Shown here: positions 1-10,275 of the stretch, piece after piece
Position numbering within the stretch: the stretch's first letter is position 1
Layout: the number at the start of each line of letters is the position of its first letter
From: Pycnococcus provasolii
Lineage: Eukaryota > Chlorophyta > Pseudoscourfieldiophyceae > Pseudoscourfieldiales > Pycnococcaceae
Direction: 5' to 3'
Assembly: GCA_938743325.2 (NCBI GenBank)
Contig: OW568873.1
Location: forward strand, 744,001-808,000
Length of the DNA: 64,000 nt
Program-made: the position numbers and the translations under genes
The notes under the pieces: model-generated
Told to the model about the DNA's origin: nothing
The model's input: only the letters and a program-made list of their open reading frames with translations
Database searches by the model: none

Positions 1-649
1 ATGGTCGGACTTTTGAACGTTTGGGAAACTAACCTTACCTCATGATGGCCTGGTGAGATCGATGGACTGGTGAGATCGATGGCCTGGTGAGATCGATGGC
101 CTGGTCAGATCGATGGCCTGGTCAGATGGTGGTGATCGTGGTGGTGATCGTGGTGGTGAATGCCTGTGAATGGTGGGAAAGATCGTGGTGGTGGTGAGGA
201 AGATGGTGGTGGTGATCGTGGTATTCAGGTGTGGTGTTCTCTGTTCATCGTGATTCGTCCGTACTGTACCGTACCACGTCTTTGTACGGGCTCATACATA
301 TGACCAGACAAACATCATTTATCATCCGGCTGTTTATGATGTATTCCGCCAGTCCAGGTCGGCAGTCCAGGTCGGCAGTCCGGCCTTTACCTAACTGAAG
401 GCTGTTACTGAAGGCCGCCCAGTCCGCGGCCGCCTCTCTCCGTTGTAAGTCCGCAGCCACCTACGCATCTAGGGGTATTTTTGGCAACTGGCAAGAATAA
501 GGTGGTCAATCCATGAAAAGCAAGCTCTCTCCTCTGCTCTCTCCTGGAAGGAAGTACCTTAAGTTCGTTGGTTCCCGCCTCCTCTCCTCTCCCCTTCTCA
601 TGTCCCGCAGGGCAAGCTCACCATCATCACCATCACGACGACGATAGTG
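1..649. other. 5' flank of the LRR gene, repeat-rich, no gene seen
   Basis: No convincing coding frame lies here. The first 130 bases hold a 17-bp tandem repeat (separate entry). Bases about 125-235 are a degenerate GGTGGTGATCGT-type repeat. The same wording recurs at about 690-730 inside the LRR coding region, where it encodes a glycine run. About 350-380 holds a short duplicated block reading AGTCCAGGTCGGC. The last 150 bases are probably the 5' UTR and promoter of the LRR gene. Confidence 0.5.
44..127. repeat. 17-bp minisatellite, about 5 units
   Basis: The unit GATGGCCTGGTGAGATC repeats head to tail about five times. One unit has GGA for GGC, and the last two have TCAG for TGAG. The copies are nearly identical, so the array is probably recent. 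No coding role is seen. Confidence 0.85.
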
Positions 650-2608
650 ATGAAGGCGGCGAAGAAGAAGAATCCCAACTTCGACTTCGGTGGTGGTGGT
701 GGTGATCGTGGTGGTGGTGGTGGTGGCCGTGCCGCTCTCGACTCCTCCTTGTCCTTGCACTGCCGTCTTCGCCAATCCGCAGCCACGGGTACCATCAGGC
801 TTTGTGGCTTGAACCTTACCGTATTACCCGCCGACGATGTCCTCGCAGTTATGATGGGAGAATACAAATACGACGACGCAGATACCACTTCAACTTACAC
901 GTCATCGCAGGCATTTTCGTCGTCGTCATCTCCCAAGTGGTGGGAAACTAATCAGATTACCAAAGTCGATATCTCAAACAACCAAATCACAAACCTGCCA
1001 CCTGATGTACTGCAGCACGAAACACTCGAAGTACTATGCGCGCACACAAACAAACTCGCCGGCGTGTCATGCTGGGGAGAGAACATGCGCGACGTCGACG
1101 TGACTTTGAACGAAATCGAAGTCTTGCCGCCACTCACAAGCACAATCGCAAGACTCAAGGCGTCGCAAAACAGACTCGAGGAACTTCCACTGTCACAGCA
1201 CAACGGCGACAGCGCTCTCGCAGAACTCGACGCCAGCGACAACAAAACGCTCAAGAACGTGCCCGACGCATTTGGCGAACACTTTCGATTTCTAGTGCGC
1301 CTGCGTCTCGCAGACTGCGCACTTGAGCGACTTCCCGAGGAAATGTTCGCGCACATGCAAAGACTCGACGACCTTGACATCGCGGGAAACATACTTCAAG
1401 CGCTTCCCAAGTCGCTCGGAAAAGCGAGTGCAATGCGCCGCATCGACGCAAGCCGCAATCGGATCGTTGACGTGCCCACCCTTCCCACGAAGCAGCTTGC
1501 CGAGATCGTGCTTGCAAACAATCGACCACTTGCACACCTGCCCAGCTGCGTTGCAGAGGCGCGCGCACTGCGCACCGTCGTCGCGAGCCGATGCGGATTT
1601 ACCGCCATTCCTCCACCACTACTCGTACCGGACGGCCCACCTATCGCCACGCTCGATCTTGCTGACAACGACATAGCCACCGTGGCACCGGAGATGGCGC
1701 GGCGTGCAGATACGCTGCGTGCCCTATGCCTGCAGGGCAACCCCATTCGATCGGTGCGACAGGCGCTTTTGAACGGTCCCATGTCAAAGCTCATGGCACA
1801 CCTCGTAGCGCAGATGGCGGACGGCGACAACGGCATGGGCATCGGCGAACCATTCCACGCATCGGCACAGCGCAGTGGAGGCATGCTTGACATCAGCGCC
1901 GCGACCGTTCCCACTCAGGCGTGGGCGATGGATGCCGCGGCGCGCGGGGTCTTCACCGGCGTTCAAAAGATTCAGGCTGCGAATGCACCGCAAATCGACG
2001 AACTGCCGCTAGCAGCCATCCCATCAGATGATTGGGAAAGCGTCGTTTCGATTGTGGTCAAGTCGTGCGGACTGCGAGCTTGGCCAGACTGCACGCCACC
2101 AAACTTGGAGGAGCTTTGCTTGGAGCAGTGCCAGCTCGTGGGAAATGGCATTCCTCGCATTGCCGAAGAAATTGGGGCGACTCTACGCATACTTCGGCTA
2201 AATCACTGCGGGAAACACGTTGTCTTCGACAATGATGCGGAAGCGGCGCTCGAACAGATGCCCAATCTGGAGGAGCTCGCGTTGCAAGGTCTCGGCGTTC
2301 GTCGCATCCCAACGAGGAATGTCGTCGCCTCGGGTGCTGCCACGCGCCTGCGCGTGCTCGACGTTTCGAACAATCGCATCGCCGAAATCTCGCCTGAAGT
2401 TGCACACTCCATGTGTGCCCTTGAGGAACTCAACTGCTCAAACAACGACATTGGCGATCTCCCGCCAGAGCTTGGACTCATGGCGGTTGATGCGAACGGG
2501 CGACTGTCGACCTTGATGCTTGATGGAAACCCACTGCGCAAGATCCGCCGCGGTGTGCTCGAGGCTGGAACGCCGCGCCTTCTTGCGTACTTGCGCGAAA
2601 AGCTGTAA
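650..2608 (+). CDS. LRRC40: LRRC40-like leucine-rich repeat protein
   Basis: A 652-residue intracellular LRR protein with no signal peptide or membrane segment. After a glycine-rich head (about 13-28) and an alanine/serine linker come many 22-24 residue LRRs with the L..LD.S.N.I..LP pattern (for example VDISNNQITNLP and LDVSNNRIAEI). The WWE..QITK segment before the first LRR and the ending GNPLRKIRR.. followed by AYLREKL match the LRRC40 family. A related GNPIRSVRQALL segment lies in the middle, so the LRR array may be a duplicated half. The ATG at 650 was chosen because the codon at 647 is GTG. LRRC40 has no firm biochemical role; scaffolding is inferred from the fold. Confidence 0.8.
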   Translation: MKAAKKKNPNFDFGGGGGDRGGGGGGRAALDSSLSLHCRLRQSAATGTIRLCGLNLTVLPADDVLAVMMGEYKYDDADTTSTYTSSQAFSSSSSPKWWETNQITKVDISNNQITNLPPDVLQHETLEVLCAHTNKLAGVSCWGENMRDVDVTLNEIEVLPPLTSTIARLKASQNRLEELPLSQHNGDSALAELDASDNKTLKNVPDAFGEHFRFLVRLRLADCALERLPEEMFAHMQRLDDLDIAGNILQALPKSLGKASAMRRIDASRNRIVDVPTLPTKQLAEIVLANNRPLAHLPSCVAEARALRTVVASRCGFTAIPPPLLVPDGPPIATLDLADNDIATVAPEMARRADTLRALCLQGNPIRSVRQALLNGPMSKLMAHLVAQMADGDNGMGIGEPFHASAQRSGGMLDISAATVPTQAWAMDAAARGVFTGVQKIQAANAPQIDELPLAAIPSDDWESVVSIVVKSCGLRAWPDCTPPNLEELCLEQCQLVGNGIPRIAEEIGATLRILRLNHCGKHVVFDNDAEAALEQMPNLEELALQGLGVRRIPTRNVVASGAATRLRVLDVSNNRIAEISPEVAHSMCALEELNCSNNDIGDLPPELGLMAVDANGRLSTLMLDGNPLRKIRRGVLEAGTPRLLAYLREKL

Positions 2609-3014
2609 AATAAAAGTCATGTACCCTACCTCTGTATGTATTTTTTACTGTAGAAAAAGCAAGCAGCGGCCGCGAAATCGCGAATTGGCAAGCTCTGGCA
2701 AGCAGGTCTGGCAAGCTCTGTTGCGGCCGGGTCGTCTTCTTGACCACCTTCATGAACCTACAAAAGCACCGGCCGCGAACTTGCATTCTTGCAAGAGGAT
2801 GCAAGGCCAGAACCACCCACGCGCGGCCGGGCCTCCTGGTCCTGGTATCCCATGCCACCTGGATCCCGGTGCGCCCCCCCTCCACCTCCCCTCTAAGCTC
2901 TGCGCGAGTCATTCTTTGCCTTCATCATGCCGATGCTCAAAGTCAGTGCTGCGCATACCACTACGCGTGCGTTCACACCTAGCGCATGATAGTCTGCGCT
3001 TTCTTCCTCCCCAT
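2609..3014. other. Intergenic spacer between two + genes
   Basis: About 400 bases follow the LRR stop. A TGTAAAATAAAA stretch overlaps that stop and could be its polyadenylation region. Repeated GGCAAGC/GGCCGCGA words lie at 2665-2830. The frame of the next gene stays open back through this spacer, but no signal peptide or conserved segment is encoded there. It is treated as 5' UTR/promoter. Confidence 0.5.
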
Positions 3015-6000
3015 ATGAACATGCCGAGGAGGTGGTGGTGGCGCGTTCTGCTGACGCTCGTAGGCACGCTCACCTGCATAAACAAAGCAAGAACCGAAGC
3101 CACGTTCTATGGCCTCGACGATCTTCCGCCGCTCGGAATCGCACCGCCGTTCGCGTCGGGATACCCGAGGTTACGTGCGACGCCGCCGACGCAGACGACG
3201 ACGACAAGGCCGGCGAACTTGCCGCCGTGGCTGGATGTGAATACCACCACAGGCGAGGCGGCGATCAACCTGGAGGTGAAGCTCACGTCCAGCGGAACCG
3301 CCGTGTGGCTCGCCTTGGCACCCGCAAGTGACGTCGGAGCGCCAACGTTAACGCAGGTCACAAACGACGAACCTGCCGCGGGCGCGACGTGGTACAGACG
3401 AGGGACGCTCGCGCTTAGCGCAAACGAACAGGCGACATTGCGCGTCGACGGTGTGCCGCGCAACATGGCAGCCGCCGTGTGGATTGCAAGCCTTCCCGCG
3501 AAGTGGACGTACGGACGCGACGTGCCGTCGAACGCGTCGCTTGCCGTCGCCGTCGCCCCGTACGCTGACGTCTTCCCGCCCGTCGCCGTTTCGCTGAGCC
3601 TGACGCGCATCGCCACCACAGCTATGGACATACACATCACGCTCGACGAGCCAGGAACTGCGTACGCCGTCGCGGTGCGTGCAACGGACATGCCGCTGCG
3701 CGACGCGAGCTGGCGATCCAACTTTCGTGCCGCAGACGTGCGTGACTACGTGCGTGCCGCCGTGCGCGCGCCGGAGGTGCCCAGAAATGCCGAAGCAAGC
3801 CTCGCGATGCGGAACGGTTCGAGCGTTCAGGGCGTGGCAAGCGTTGACGCGCGCGACGTCATCAACGCCACGACAACTCTCGAGCTCCGTCGACTCGATC
3901 CAGACACGACGTACGCGCTGATGATCGTCGTGGAAGATCGCGCATCCTTCGCGAGCTGCTGGGCTTGCCCTGTGCACCGACGCCGTAACAGACGAATCCT
4001 CGCGTGGCCGCCAGATCTTGTGCGCACGGCGCGTGCCACCGGACCACTGCCCGAGCACCTGGAATTCCCCGCCATCACGAGTTTTGATGCGAACGTCAAG
4101 GTGCTCCTAGCGGCACCGGGTGCAGCTTTCGTCGTGGCGGAGGAGGGGGCACCACCTGTGCGACCTGCACCTCGTGCGGCGGACGTGGTGGCGCTCGTCG
4201 CGTACGGAGAGGGCATCCCCGCCGCGGCGTCGGCGGCATCGGCGGGCCTACCTCCTACAAACGCGACAAATCCACCGGTGCGGAATGTGGCGTCCAATTT
4301 CCAGGCGTGGCAGGTGTCGACTAGCGCCTCTTCTTCCCCCTCCTCCTCTCAACTGGGTGTACACGACGTCGAACCCACGATACTTGAGCCAGCAGGTGGA
4401 CGAATCGCATATCGGGCACTTCCACCATCCACCTCAGATACTACGACACGGCCTGAGCTGCTCGCGGACCTTGGCGATGTCACGCCGACGTTCCTTGGTG
4501 ACGCGAGCCAGTCGCCACCGCCACCACCGCCACCACCATTACCAGCGCCCTTGCCACCGCCACCACCGCCCCCATTCGACCCACCCGCGAAAGCGTGGAC
4601 TCTTGCAGCTCAATCTGGCGGTCGCGCCGATCTCATCATCCGCGTCGACCATTCATACGGGTGGGCGCCAACTGTTGCAACGACCACCGCGGGCGCACTT
4701 GTGCGCTTTACTGCCGATCAGCCGGGCAGCACTCTCACCTTCGGCGACGGCGGCGAGCCCATGGCACGGGTTCACACCGTCCAGCTGAGCGGGTCGGGGT
4801 TTATGCCCAACGATATTCCAGACGTTCTCGTAGGCGACGTGATTCGTGTTTACGCGCACGAGTACGTCGGCAACCGGCCAATGATTGCTCCCAGACATGG
4901 ATTGACTGCCGGTGTTTACATAGCACCATCGCCACCACCACCGCCGAGCCCTCCACCACCGAGCCCACCTCCCTCGCCCCTTGCGAGTCCACCTCCACCG
5001 AGTCCACCGCCAAGTCCTCCTCCACCAAACGTTGGTGGCAGCAATACCAAGCAACCGGGCCTACCTCTGAACGTGCAGGTTGTGGAAAAGTCGCTTCATC
5101 CCAATCACGGCGTTGTTTACGATGGCGCGGAAGTTACCTTCACGAACATTCTAGGCACGCATGGACTTGTCGTTACGGATGCGGATGGGAGCAATCAAGT
5201 GACGCTCGTCACGCCTAGCGACGATGCGTGGACATACACGTACACCGCGGGTCACAGCGCGTACGGAGAACAGCGAGATGTGCACTTCTTCGCCATCGCC
5301 AACTCGACGAGTACACTGTCCTCCTCGCCTCGCTTCATCCTGTCCATCTTGACCACACGGCGTGCGAGAAGGCGACGCCTGCATGCGACAAACGTGGATG
5401 AGTACAACATCGCGGCAACGGACGAAGACAATCCAATCACGGTGGCAGTCGTTGCGCCACGTCGAGGTCCCTGGACGTACGACTACATCGTCAGCGCTGT
5501 TGGTACACACCGACTCTTCGACCCGTGGCGCCCATTCACACACACTCTCGTGCTACATGCTTACGAACGCAGCGAGGACGTCTTGCTGATCGGTGGCGCG
5601 TCGAGCAAGCAGTGGAGCTTTACCATTCGCCTCCTGGCACCTGGCGTGTTCCGATTTCGTGATCCCACCGGCGACGGTACAGCACCCAAGCTAAATGCGT
5701 CGTCCACAGGGTCGTTTCGGAGGGAGGTGTTGATCTTTGCCACGGAAGCGCCCTCCTCGCCGCTCACGATCGACTTGGTGGACGGCGTGGACGATGGCGT
5801 TCTTGCGAACGGCTCGCCGTACGACTACGCCATCACGCCTCTCGTCGAATTGCCTAAAACAGTTGCGCCTGAAAATCGCACTGTGTCGGTCATGCTGCGG
5901 CATCTCCGCGAACGCACGTGGCACACGCTTTATCTGTCCACGGCATCACCGGCGTTCGACGAGCGCACGATGCACCCGTCAAGGGATCCGAATGGGACGG

Positions 6001-9000
6001 ATTGGCACGTGCTCTTCACGTCTAGCACGTATGCAAGCTATCCTTTTCCACCACCAAGCGTGTCAAATTTCACGGCGGCTGAAACGAGCGTCGGCGATGT
6101 ACCTCGCCCAGGTGTTGTCGCAGTTCACTTTCGCACTGCAGATGCAACTGGCCCACGAGGTGCGCTGAATCGGACAGCCGGACTGCACGGTGGGCGAATT
6201 GACGAGGTGACGTCATCAAGCTTTCGCCTGTCGCGTGCATTGGACGAATCGGGAAAGTACGTGTTTGTGGTGGTGCCTGCCGGCCAAAACGCGCCAACCA
6301 TAAATGACGTACTGAGGCTGCGAGGAGCTGGGGACGCTTCGCCACTCGCCTGCGGCGTGGTTCAGGTATCAGCTGGTTATGTGGAGGCCAATCGTACTAT
6401 ATTTGGGCGCCCTCTTTTGAGAGTGAACAAGTCCAAAACAGATGCAAGTGTGAATGATTTTTTCTACGGCATGGATGTGGAGAGTGGGGAAACACGTGCG
6501 TCTAGTCAGACGCTCAGCCGACAGTGCTTCGAGCGCAAGGTGCCCATAATTGCCGCCACGACTTCAGTCGATCGCATCGATCGATCATTCTACGGTTTGG
6601 GATCATTCACAGCCGACACCGATTCTCTACTCGAAGCTGAGCCAGCCTTTCTCTACGCGGACGGCTCGTCGCCGCCGTTTTCACTGACCGAGCTTGATGC
6701 TCAGGCGGAACTTATTCTTGACCATCTTCGCCTGCACTCTCATCTTCTCGCGTATGGAGAAGACGAGTCTGGCTTCGCACGAGACGGAATGTCCGATGAT
6801 GATGCAGACTCGTCGCTGGTATTTTATGGCTTGCTCGGTCGACGTGGCGGATCGTTGAGCAATGACGTTGTCGTCGCGTCAGCAAAAGCTGATCGGTTAC
6901 CGAGCTTCTACGGCCTTGACGGCGTACTTGATGACGACGTGGCAGCCGCGGGTCACAGGGAAGAAAACGTGGAGACGGGTTTCCCAACAGAATCTCCCTT
7001 GAACTTGCCAGAGTGCTTCACGTGTCCAACGCTCGATCCAAGCTTGCCCTACGATGTTTGGGTTGTCGCGTACGACGACGGCCCATCGCCGTACCCAGAA
7101 TCAGCGGCTGTTGCCGATGCGACGTACGGAGTCGTGCTTCCAAATTATGAGGCGTCGGTGCACCGCGCCTATGCCGCCCCACCGCCGGCAATGCCGGAGT
7201 CTGCTCCCAGCGTCGTGATGGCAGGACAGCCTCAGCTACTCGCCGAACCGATGTGCACATTCATCGACGGCACGTACGGCGAAGGCATTTCCGCGCAACT
7301 TGCGCTCAGTCGACGAGGCATTTTGCACTTCGCGGCTACGGATGCGAGCGCACCTGCGCCCAATGCCACCGAGTGGTTCGCCGTCGCAGCTGAATGGGAA
7401 GCGCGGGTCGCCGACCCAGCCGCACGTAGGGCGTCACCGCTGCTAGCCATGCGCCGTGAGTCGGGCGACTGGCTCGTTTACGGCCGCACGGGCGCATTGA
7501 ATGAGACGGGCAATTTCGCTTCATCCGATACGAATCTCCTACCCAACCAGCCAATCTTCGCGGTGCATGCAAGCACTGCCGTGTGGTCATGGCGTGTCGC
7601 ATCTACAACTGACCGCACGTATCCGGGGCAGCAGTTTAAAGCGGTACTCGCATCTCCCTTGCGCCTGAACTCCTCGCCGCTCGCGAATCCGCCTCCTGCG
7701 ATTGTGCACCTTGCGCCGCTGCTCGACCCCGACGACCCTTATGCCATGGCTCAACTGCACCCGCCAGCTGCCCAGGTGAACCAAACTTCCTTTGGCGAGC
7801 TCATTATGGCATCTTGCGTGTCAATCTCCCATGGTGCCGCAGATCGCGCTCCACCCACCTTTCTCGCTGGTTCTGGTGTATGCTGCGAGCACGCGAATTC
7901 AGCTGGAAGTCAGGCAGACCTTCGCGGGGGCGTCACCCTGCACGTCACTCTTGACGAACCTGGCACGCTGTACTACGTCTTGTACCTCGCACGCTCGCCG
8001 CTTTCTCCAACGGACCAAAGCGCCCGCCACGTCATCGTGGGCGCCGCCCCTGGCGAGAGTTATGCCATTGCCGCGGGCTCCGTGCCTGTTCCAGCTGCGG
8101 GAATAGAGGTGCGTCACACCGTTGACGCCGCAATTGGACGCAACGAGACGGCGCAGTTGTCCTTTACGGCAAAGTATGCGATTGCACTTGCCGCGGTGGA
8201 CACATCTGGCAACCTTCCCGCCGCACCGATGGAGGTGCCATTCGCGCTTCCGAGTCATGCCGCACCGCCGACTGGGCTATTCGCAGGCGCGAGTGCTGCT
8301 GGTAGCTTGACCTCTGATGCTTCAAGTGTATTGACGACGGTTTCCGTGGCTACAACGAGTAGTGGTGATGGTGTACGTACTTTCATTGCTGCGTATCTTC
8401 ACGACAACAGTGACACTTCACCAACTCTTGGAGAGGTTGCGCAGGGCAAGTCAAACGATCGAATCCTGCTTGCTGTTGCGAATGCCAATATCGCATCATC
8501 CTCGAGCCTAGGCACGGTATCTTTGACGGTGCCGTCAAATTCCAGCATTCCCTCGTTCGACGTGTACGTTGCATACGGCCAAGCTGGATCGGGGGTAACT
8601 CATGGGATGACGGATGGCAATTTGGGCAGCAGTGCGTCGACGGCGTTGGCATACGTGTACAAGGCAAAACGTCTTGATCCGGTAGTTTTGAATGTGACTG
8701 AGACTGCTTCCACGGCTGCGGAGCATGGAAGGATCTCGATTTCGCTGCGCGTGGCACCGGGTAACACCGGTGCCGTGTGCTCGAGTGTGGCACACCTCAA
8801 GGCGACGACGACACAGGACGAAGCAGACTCCAGATGCGCTCGTGCTGGTTTGTGCGCCGCAGCGGTGCTCGACGACGCGACGAGCACGTCCACGGTGTCC
8901 GCCTCAGTAGCATTTGTGCAGACGAGTGTCGTGATTCGTAATCTACAGCCGGGTGCGTCGTACCGTGTTGCGGTGCATTGCGTTCGCATGGGAGAAGAGA

Positions 9001-10118
9001 CGCTCGATCGCACGCTCGTGCCGCCGGCTGCGGTGCTGCACGATGTGAAATGCCCCGACCTCCAAGCACCCGTATATCGGCTAGGAATGCCACTGCTTGA
9101 AACGAGCGATGTGGGAGGCGCAACGCTCACCTTAGCATTTGACGAAGATGCGGACGTTGCGATTGTGTCTCCAGCTGACACGTCACGGGCGTACCCGACA
9201 GTATTGGAGGTTGTGGCTGCGGCGGCGGCGAGCGGGGATGCTGGTGATGGCACATGGAAGTTCGCCCAGACGCTGCAGTACAGAAACACGATGCGCCAGA
9301 AGACTTCATATGCAATCGCAGACGCCGACGTGTCCGTACTCCATCTCGTTGCGGCTGACTTGTCTGGCAACTTGCCCTCTTCCGTGAGGACTCTGCGTCT
9401 CGACGCAGGCTCACCTGCGCCCGTGACTACCTCCGAGGGCGCACCCTCGGTGCTGTCGTCGTCGTACGCTCGTGCACCACAGCTGCGCTACCTTTCTGTC
9501 GCCGCATCGAGCAAAGACTACGGTGCGAACGCGCCACTTCCATGGTCGCAGTTCCAAGTTCTGCTCGATGGAATTAGGCGCGACGATCCCATCGAATGGT
9601 TATCCGACGGCATCACATGTGCGCCGACGCGCGCCGACTACAGGGTGTCGATTCGCTTCCCCGTTCAGCCTGGTGCACGTGCGATACTCATCGGCCGCGC
9701 CGGAGATGCGTCGCACACGATCCGCGTCTTCCCGGATACACGCGGGCGCGTTTGTGCGGGTGCCTTGTCGTCACGCCGCCACGCCGTGATGTCTTCCACG
9801 CACGCAGCACCTTACGCGGAGGCGTCCTCAAATCCGCCCTTCGTCGCGGCGGAAGTAGACCTTCGTCGCGTCTTTGAGGAGGAGGCGTCACCTGGACGTG
9901 GCGTCGTGAGCTTGGAGGTGAGCCAAGATGGTGCTGGTGGGCAACGCAAGAAGGCGACGTGGCAAACGATCACGTTCGAGTGCGTGGACGCCTGCTGGAC
10001 ATCAAGATTGCAAACGGCAAAGCTTGCTTCGACCAACGCGGCGAAGCACGTCGACGTGACTTCCGCAGCCGGCACGTTTCGTGCCTCAATTCACGACCCG
10101 TACATGGGGGCCGACTGA
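3015..10118 (+). CDS. Giant secreted/cell-wall protein with PPPSPPP tracts and FYGL motifs
   Basis: A 2,367-residue protein. The ATG at 3015 (MNMPRRWWW, then VLLTLVGTL) gives a good signal peptide, unlike the longer open frame upstream. The body is Ala/Thr/Val/Asp-rich with repeated beta-sandwich-like modules (for example LDPDTTYALMIVVED, LDEPGTLYYVLYLA), suggesting divergent FN3/Ig-like folds. Two polyproline tracts (about residues 500-522 and 640-672, nt 4512-4580 and 4930-5030) resemble hydroxyproline-rich spacers of volvocine pherophorins. FYG[L/M] recurs at residue 31 and four times between about 1150 and 1300. Polybasic stretches (RRARRRR, HRRRNRR) could be processing sites. There are many N-x-S/T sites and no C-terminal membrane anchor. 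I cannot assign a named family; extracellular matrix is an inference. Confidence 0.8.
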   Translation: MNMPRRWWWRVLLTLVGTLTCINKARTEATFYGLDDLPPLGIAPPFASGYPRLRATPPTQTTTTRPANLPPWLDVNTTTGEAAINLEVKLTSSGTAVWLALAPASDVGAPTLTQVTNDEPAAGATWYRRGTLALSANEQATLRVDGVPRNMAAAVWIASLPAKWTYGRDVPSNASLAVAVAPYADVFPPVAVSLSLTRIATTAMDIHITLDEPGTAYAVAVRATDMPLRDASWRSNFRAADVRDYVRAAVRAPEVPRNAEASLAMRNGSSVQGVASVDARDVINATTTLELRRLDPDTTYALMIVVEDRASFASCWACPVHRRRNRRILAWPPDLVRTARATGPLPEHLEFPAITSFDANVKVLLAAPGAAFVVAEEGAPPVRPAPRAADVVALVAYGEGIPAAASAASAGLPPTNATNPPVRNVASNFQAWQVSTSASSSPSSSQLGVHDVEPTILEPAGGRIAYRALPPSTSDTTTRPELLADLGDVTPTFLGDASQSPPPPPPPPLPAPLPPPPPPPFDPPAKAWTLAAQSGGRADLIIRVDHSYGWAPTVATTTAGALVRFTADQPGSTLTFGDGGEPMARVHTVQLSGSGFMPNDIPDVLVGDVIRVYAHEYVGNRPMIAPRHGLTAGVYIAPSPPPPPSPPPPSPPPSPLASPPPPSPPPSPPPPNVGGSNTKQPGLPLNVQVVEKSLHPNHGVVYDGAEVTFTNILGTHGLVVTDADGSNQVTLVTPSDDAWTYTYTAGHSAYGEQRDVHFFAIANSTSTLSSSPRFILSILTTRRARRRRLHATNVDEYNIAATDEDNPITVAVVAPRRGPWTYDYIVSAVGTHRLFDPWRPFTHTLVLHAYERSEDVLLIGGASSKQWSFTIRLLAPGVFRFRDPTGDGTAPKLNASSTGSFRREVLIFATEAPSSPLTIDLVDGVDDGVLANGSPYDYAITPLVELPKTVAPENRTVSVMLRHLRERTWHTLYLSTASPAFDERTMHPSRDPNGTDWHVLFTSSTYASYPFPPPSVSNFTAAETSVGDVPRPGVVAVHFRTADATGPRGALNRTAGLHGGRIDEVTSSSFRLSRALDESGKYVFVVVPAGQNAPTINDVLRLRGAGDASPLACGVVQVSAGYVEANRTIFGRPLLRVNKSKTDASVNDFFYGMDVESGETRASSQTLSRQCFERKVPIIAATTSVDRIDRSFYGLGSFTADTDSLLEAEPAFLYADGSSPPFSLTELDAQAELILDHLRLHSHLLAYGEDESGFARDGMSDDDADSSLVFYGLLGRRGGSLSNDVVVASAKADRLPSFYGLDGVLDDDVAAAGHREENVETGFPTESPLNLPECFTCPTLDPSLPYDVWVVAYDDGPSPYPESAAVADATYGVVLPNYEASVHRAYAAPPPAMPESAPSVVMAGQPQLLAEPMCTFIDGTYGEGISAQLALSRRGILHFAATDASAPAPNATEWFAVAAEWEARVADPAARRASPLLAMRRESGDWLVYGRTGALNETGNFASSDTNLLPNQPIFAVHASTAVWSWRVASTTDRTYPGQQFKAVLASPLRLNSSPLANPPPAIVHLAPLLDPDDPYAMAQLHPPAAQVNQTSFGELIMASCVSISHGAADRAPPTFLAGSGVCCEHANSAGSQADLRGGVTLHVTLDEPGTLYYVLYLARSPLSPTDQSARHVIVGAAPGESYAIAAGSVPVPAAGIEVRHTVDAAIGRNETAQLSFTAKYAIALAAVDTSGNLPAAPMEVPFALPSHAAPPTGLFAGASAAGSLTSDASSVLTTVSVATTSSGDGVRTFIAAYLHDNSDTSPTLGEVAQGKSNDRILLAVANANIASSSSLGTVSLTVPSNSSIPSFDVYVAYGQAGSGVTHGMTDGNLGSSASTALAYVYKAKRLDPVVLNVTETASTAAEHGRISISLRVAPGNTGAVCSSVAHLKATTTQDEADSRCARAGLCAAAVLDDATSTSTVSASVAFVQTSVVIRNLQPGASYRVAVHCVRMGEETLDRTLVPPAAVLHDVKCPDLQAPVYRLGMPLLETSDVGGATLTLAFDEDADVAIVSPADTSRAYPTVLEVVAAAAASGDAGDGTWKFAQTLQYRNTMRQKTSYAIADADVSVLHLVAADLSGNLPSSVRTLRLDAGSPAPVTTSEGAPSVLSSSYARAPQLRYLSVAASSKDYGANAPLPWSQFQVLLDGIRRDDPIEWLSDGITCAPTRADYRVSIRFPVQPGARAILIGRAGDASHTIRVFPDTRGRVCAGALSSRRHAVMSSTHAAPYAEASSNPPFVAAEVDLRRVFEEEASPGRGVVSLEVSQDGAGGQRKKATWQTITFECVDACWTSRLQTAKLASTNAAKHVDVTSAAGTFRASIHDPYMGAD

Positions 10119-10275
10119 TGTATATTTTAACTGTAGTTCTACTGTATCACCATACAAGTTGTACTGTATGTAGTAAAGCTTTCGTGTTACGTTACTTACT
10201 AGTGACAAAAAAATATATGTTCCATAAAAAAAGAGGAGAGGATTTGCTTTTTTTCTGTTTGCGTTTTTATTTCCC

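Noticed and set aside
2520-3014. Long N-terminal extension of the giant secreted protein
   Set aside because: The frame is open but overlaps the LRR gene, encodes low-complexity sequence and would bury a good signal peptide at 3015.
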